Below are positions 62,704 to 64,000 of a stretch of 64,000 nt of DNA, piece by piece. The stretch's first letter is position 1, and the number at the start of each line of letters is the position of its first letter. Both the position numbers and the translations under genes were made by a program. The DNA comes from Actinomycetota bacterium (GTDB taxonomy: Bacteria; Actinomycetota; Coriobacteriia; Anaerosomatales; Anaerosomataceae). The stretch covers positions 424,073 to 488,072 of the forward strand of contig RCMX01000002.1 in assembly GCA_004348925.1 (NCBI GenBank), given 5' to 3'. The notes beneath the pieces were generated by a model. The model made no database searches and had not been told where the DNA came from. It saw only the letters and a program-made list of their open reading frames with translations.

Positions 62704-63861
62704 TCACTCTGGCCAAGCCGCATCAAGACCAAGAATCTCACCGAACACGAGCCCCTCAATCCACTCCATCCGCTGGTCCGCGACACGCGCGTGAGTGAAT
62801 GCGCTAAGCGATTCGGGGGGCTGCATCTGCGCCCAAGGGTTGAAGTATAGGCAGCCGCGCTGGCGAGCGACATTCCAGGGGCCGAGCCCGTCAAAGATCC
62901 AAGCGCCGCCAACCCGCGTGTAAGTCGGCCCGTCACCAGCAACCCAGGCGCCATTCGGAGTGCGGCGCATCTGAGGAGGTGTGGTGGGATTGTCCGGGAG
63001 GAACACGTATTCCTCCTGCCCGAACAAGGCCTCCATCTCATCAATCCGGTCGAGTGATAGACCATCCACATTGACCGCAATCAACAATGGTCTGTCGAGC
63101 TGACCGTACTTAGCGCCCTTAGCGCGAATGGCGTTGCGTATCGGCTCGCGGACATTCACTAGGCGCGCTTCACCAGCGAGTGATCCTATCGCGCGCCCGT
63201 TCTCCCCGCGATGCTCGACGCCCTTCGGGATTGCCTCGAAGGTCACATCCCAGCCGTCGTGCGCCCACGGGAACTTCGGAATTGCCTCGTGACCGTCGGC
63301 CTCAGCCGCCCGAGCGACGGTATCTGAATCCAGCGAGTCCAGCCAAGTCTGAAGCTGGTTCGCCAGCGCGCGCCCGCGCGGCGGCGTGTCCGGGTTGCCT
63401 TGTGCAATCACGAACAACCGGAAATCGGGTGAGTTGATTCCGTCGACGGCTCTCAGGACGGCATCCGCCCTCCTCCGGGCAGAAATCTCGTCATCCCTGT
63501 ACTCGGAAGCTAGAACTGCTTCCACATAGAAGGACTCGTCCCCCGCAGTCGCGAGGAAGTCGGGGTGTTTTGGGTTGCCCGCCGGGAGAGTCGGATGCGT
63601 GCTGACCGCATATCCCCGCGTTGTAAGCACCGCGAAGAGAATCAACTCAAAAGACGCAGACTCGAAGCTGGCGGCATCGCCACAGCGAAGTCTTGATCCA
63701 AGTTCATCGCGGTCAGTCGCGGGGAACCGATCGAACCACCTGTCCAGGAATTCGCGGACGCGCGCGGCCTCGATACGACCCGATCGGTCCAGATAGTCCC
63801 AATGGCCCTCGCCGTATGCGCGCGGGCCTTGAAAGTCACGTGTCTTTGACTCGAAGAGCAC
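62704..63861 (-). CDS. Unknown protein with a possible PD-(D/E)xK-like fold
   Basis: The GTG at 63861 has GGGGGA upstream; an ATG at 63921 is possible. The product is about 385 residues. An N-terminal LFESKTRDFQGPRAYGEGHWDYLDRSGR resembles a group of uncharacterised proteins. The segment ASFELILFAVL and KHPDFLATAGDESFYVEAV (Asp101, Glu114) resembles the core of PD-(D/E)xK-like nucleases, but the Lys is replaced (EAV). The C-terminal half is not recognised. It may be a partner of the neighbouring Mrr-type protein. Confidence 0.55.
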   Translation of the reverse strand: MLFESKTRDFQGPRAYGEGHWDYLDRSGRIEAARVREFLDRWFDRFPATDRDELGSRLRCGDAASFESASFELILFAVLTTRGYAVSTHPTLPAGNPKHPDFLATAGDESFYVEAVLASEYRDDEISARRRADAVLRAVDGINSPDFRLFVIAQGNPDTPPRGRALANQLQTWLDSLDSDTVARAAEADGHEAIPKFPWAHDGWDVTFEAIPKGVEHRGENGRAIGSLAGEARLVNVREPIRNAIRAKGAKYGQLDRPLLIAVNVDGLSLDRIDEMEALFGQEEYVFLPDNPTTPPQMRRTPNGAWVAGDGPTYTRVGGAWIFDGLGPWNVARQRGCLYFNPWAQMQPPESLSAFTHARVADQRMEWIEGLVFGEILGLDAAWPE

Positions 63862-64000
63862 TATTCCCCCAGTGATGCTGCTAACGCATTTGGGCATCAG
63901 CTGCGCGCCGATACCCATCACCCAATCTAGCGCTTACCGCGTCTGCTGATGCCCGGGTTAGGCATGTCACGACCCGTAGGAACCACATTCCACCGCACGG

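Noticed and set aside
63941..63966. Small inverted repeat GATGCC...GGCAT as an attachment site
   Set aside because: The arms are only five to six bases and no second copy or integrase was found.

Overview
This window is a high-GC (about 60-65% by eye) bacterial chromosome segment. Gene content and order suggest a strictly or facultatively anaerobic Actinobacterium of the Coriobacteriia/Anaerosomatales type, although no rRNA is present to prove it. The pointers are a class III (anaerobic) ribonucleotide reductase, an actinobacterial nrdR - LysM gene - lexA arrangement, Gram-positive-type LexA boxes (CGAAC-N4-GTTCG), the LL-diaminopimelate aminotransferase route, RNase J plus RNase Y, and a SpoVS homologue.

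Layout. Positions 1-6288 (+ strand) hold the end of a branched-chain amino acid binding protein, the LivHMGF transporter, a phenylacetate-CoA ligase-family enzyme and three small envelope or unknown proteins. Positions 6617-9302 (-) hold two NCS2 nucleobase permeases. Positions 9462-13987 (-) are a compact dNTP-supply operon: nrdR, nrdD, a glutaredoxin-like protein, nrdG, dut and a NUDIX hydrolase. Positions 14101-15322 are an SOS locus in which a LysM membrane protein and lexA diverge from a region with several LexA boxes.

Positions 15319-53047 (all -) are a very long run of housekeeping genes. In transcription order it contains rimP, nusA, ylxR, infB, rbfA, nrnA, truB, ribF, rpsO, pnp, an M16 peptidase, dapB, lysC, dapA, rnj, uppP, ftsK, rodZ, yajQ, rimO, pgsA, cinA, thpR, recA, recX, rny, a GHKL ATPase, spoVS, a PHP phosphoesterase, miaB, a LigB-AMMECR1 fusion, miaA, dapF, dapL and hflX. 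This order closely parallels the nusA-to-lexA arc known from Bacillus and other Firmicutes. It combines translation initiation, RNA decay, lysine/DAP and cell-wall synthesis, chromosome partitioning, recombination and tRNA/ribosome modification.

Positions 53195-64000 are an accessory region, also on the - strand. It contains a zinc-ribbon pilin-like protein, an Imm5-like immunity protein, a small lipoprotein coupled to a DUF3267-type membrane peptidase, GNATs, a DHFR-like reductase, DUF1801 and DUF6326-like proteins, a TetR-controlled oxidoreductase with twin operators, a PIN/RHH toxin-antitoxin module whose toxin has lost its N-terminus, an Mrr-type nuclease with a long coiled-coil arm, and an unknown protein with a possible nuclease fold. 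The last two are the best candidates for an undescribed (defence-like) system. No rRNA, tRNA, CRISPR array, transposase or integrase was seen. Start codons were adjusted from the longest open frame where a Shine-Dalgarno (SD) sequence or family length supported it.
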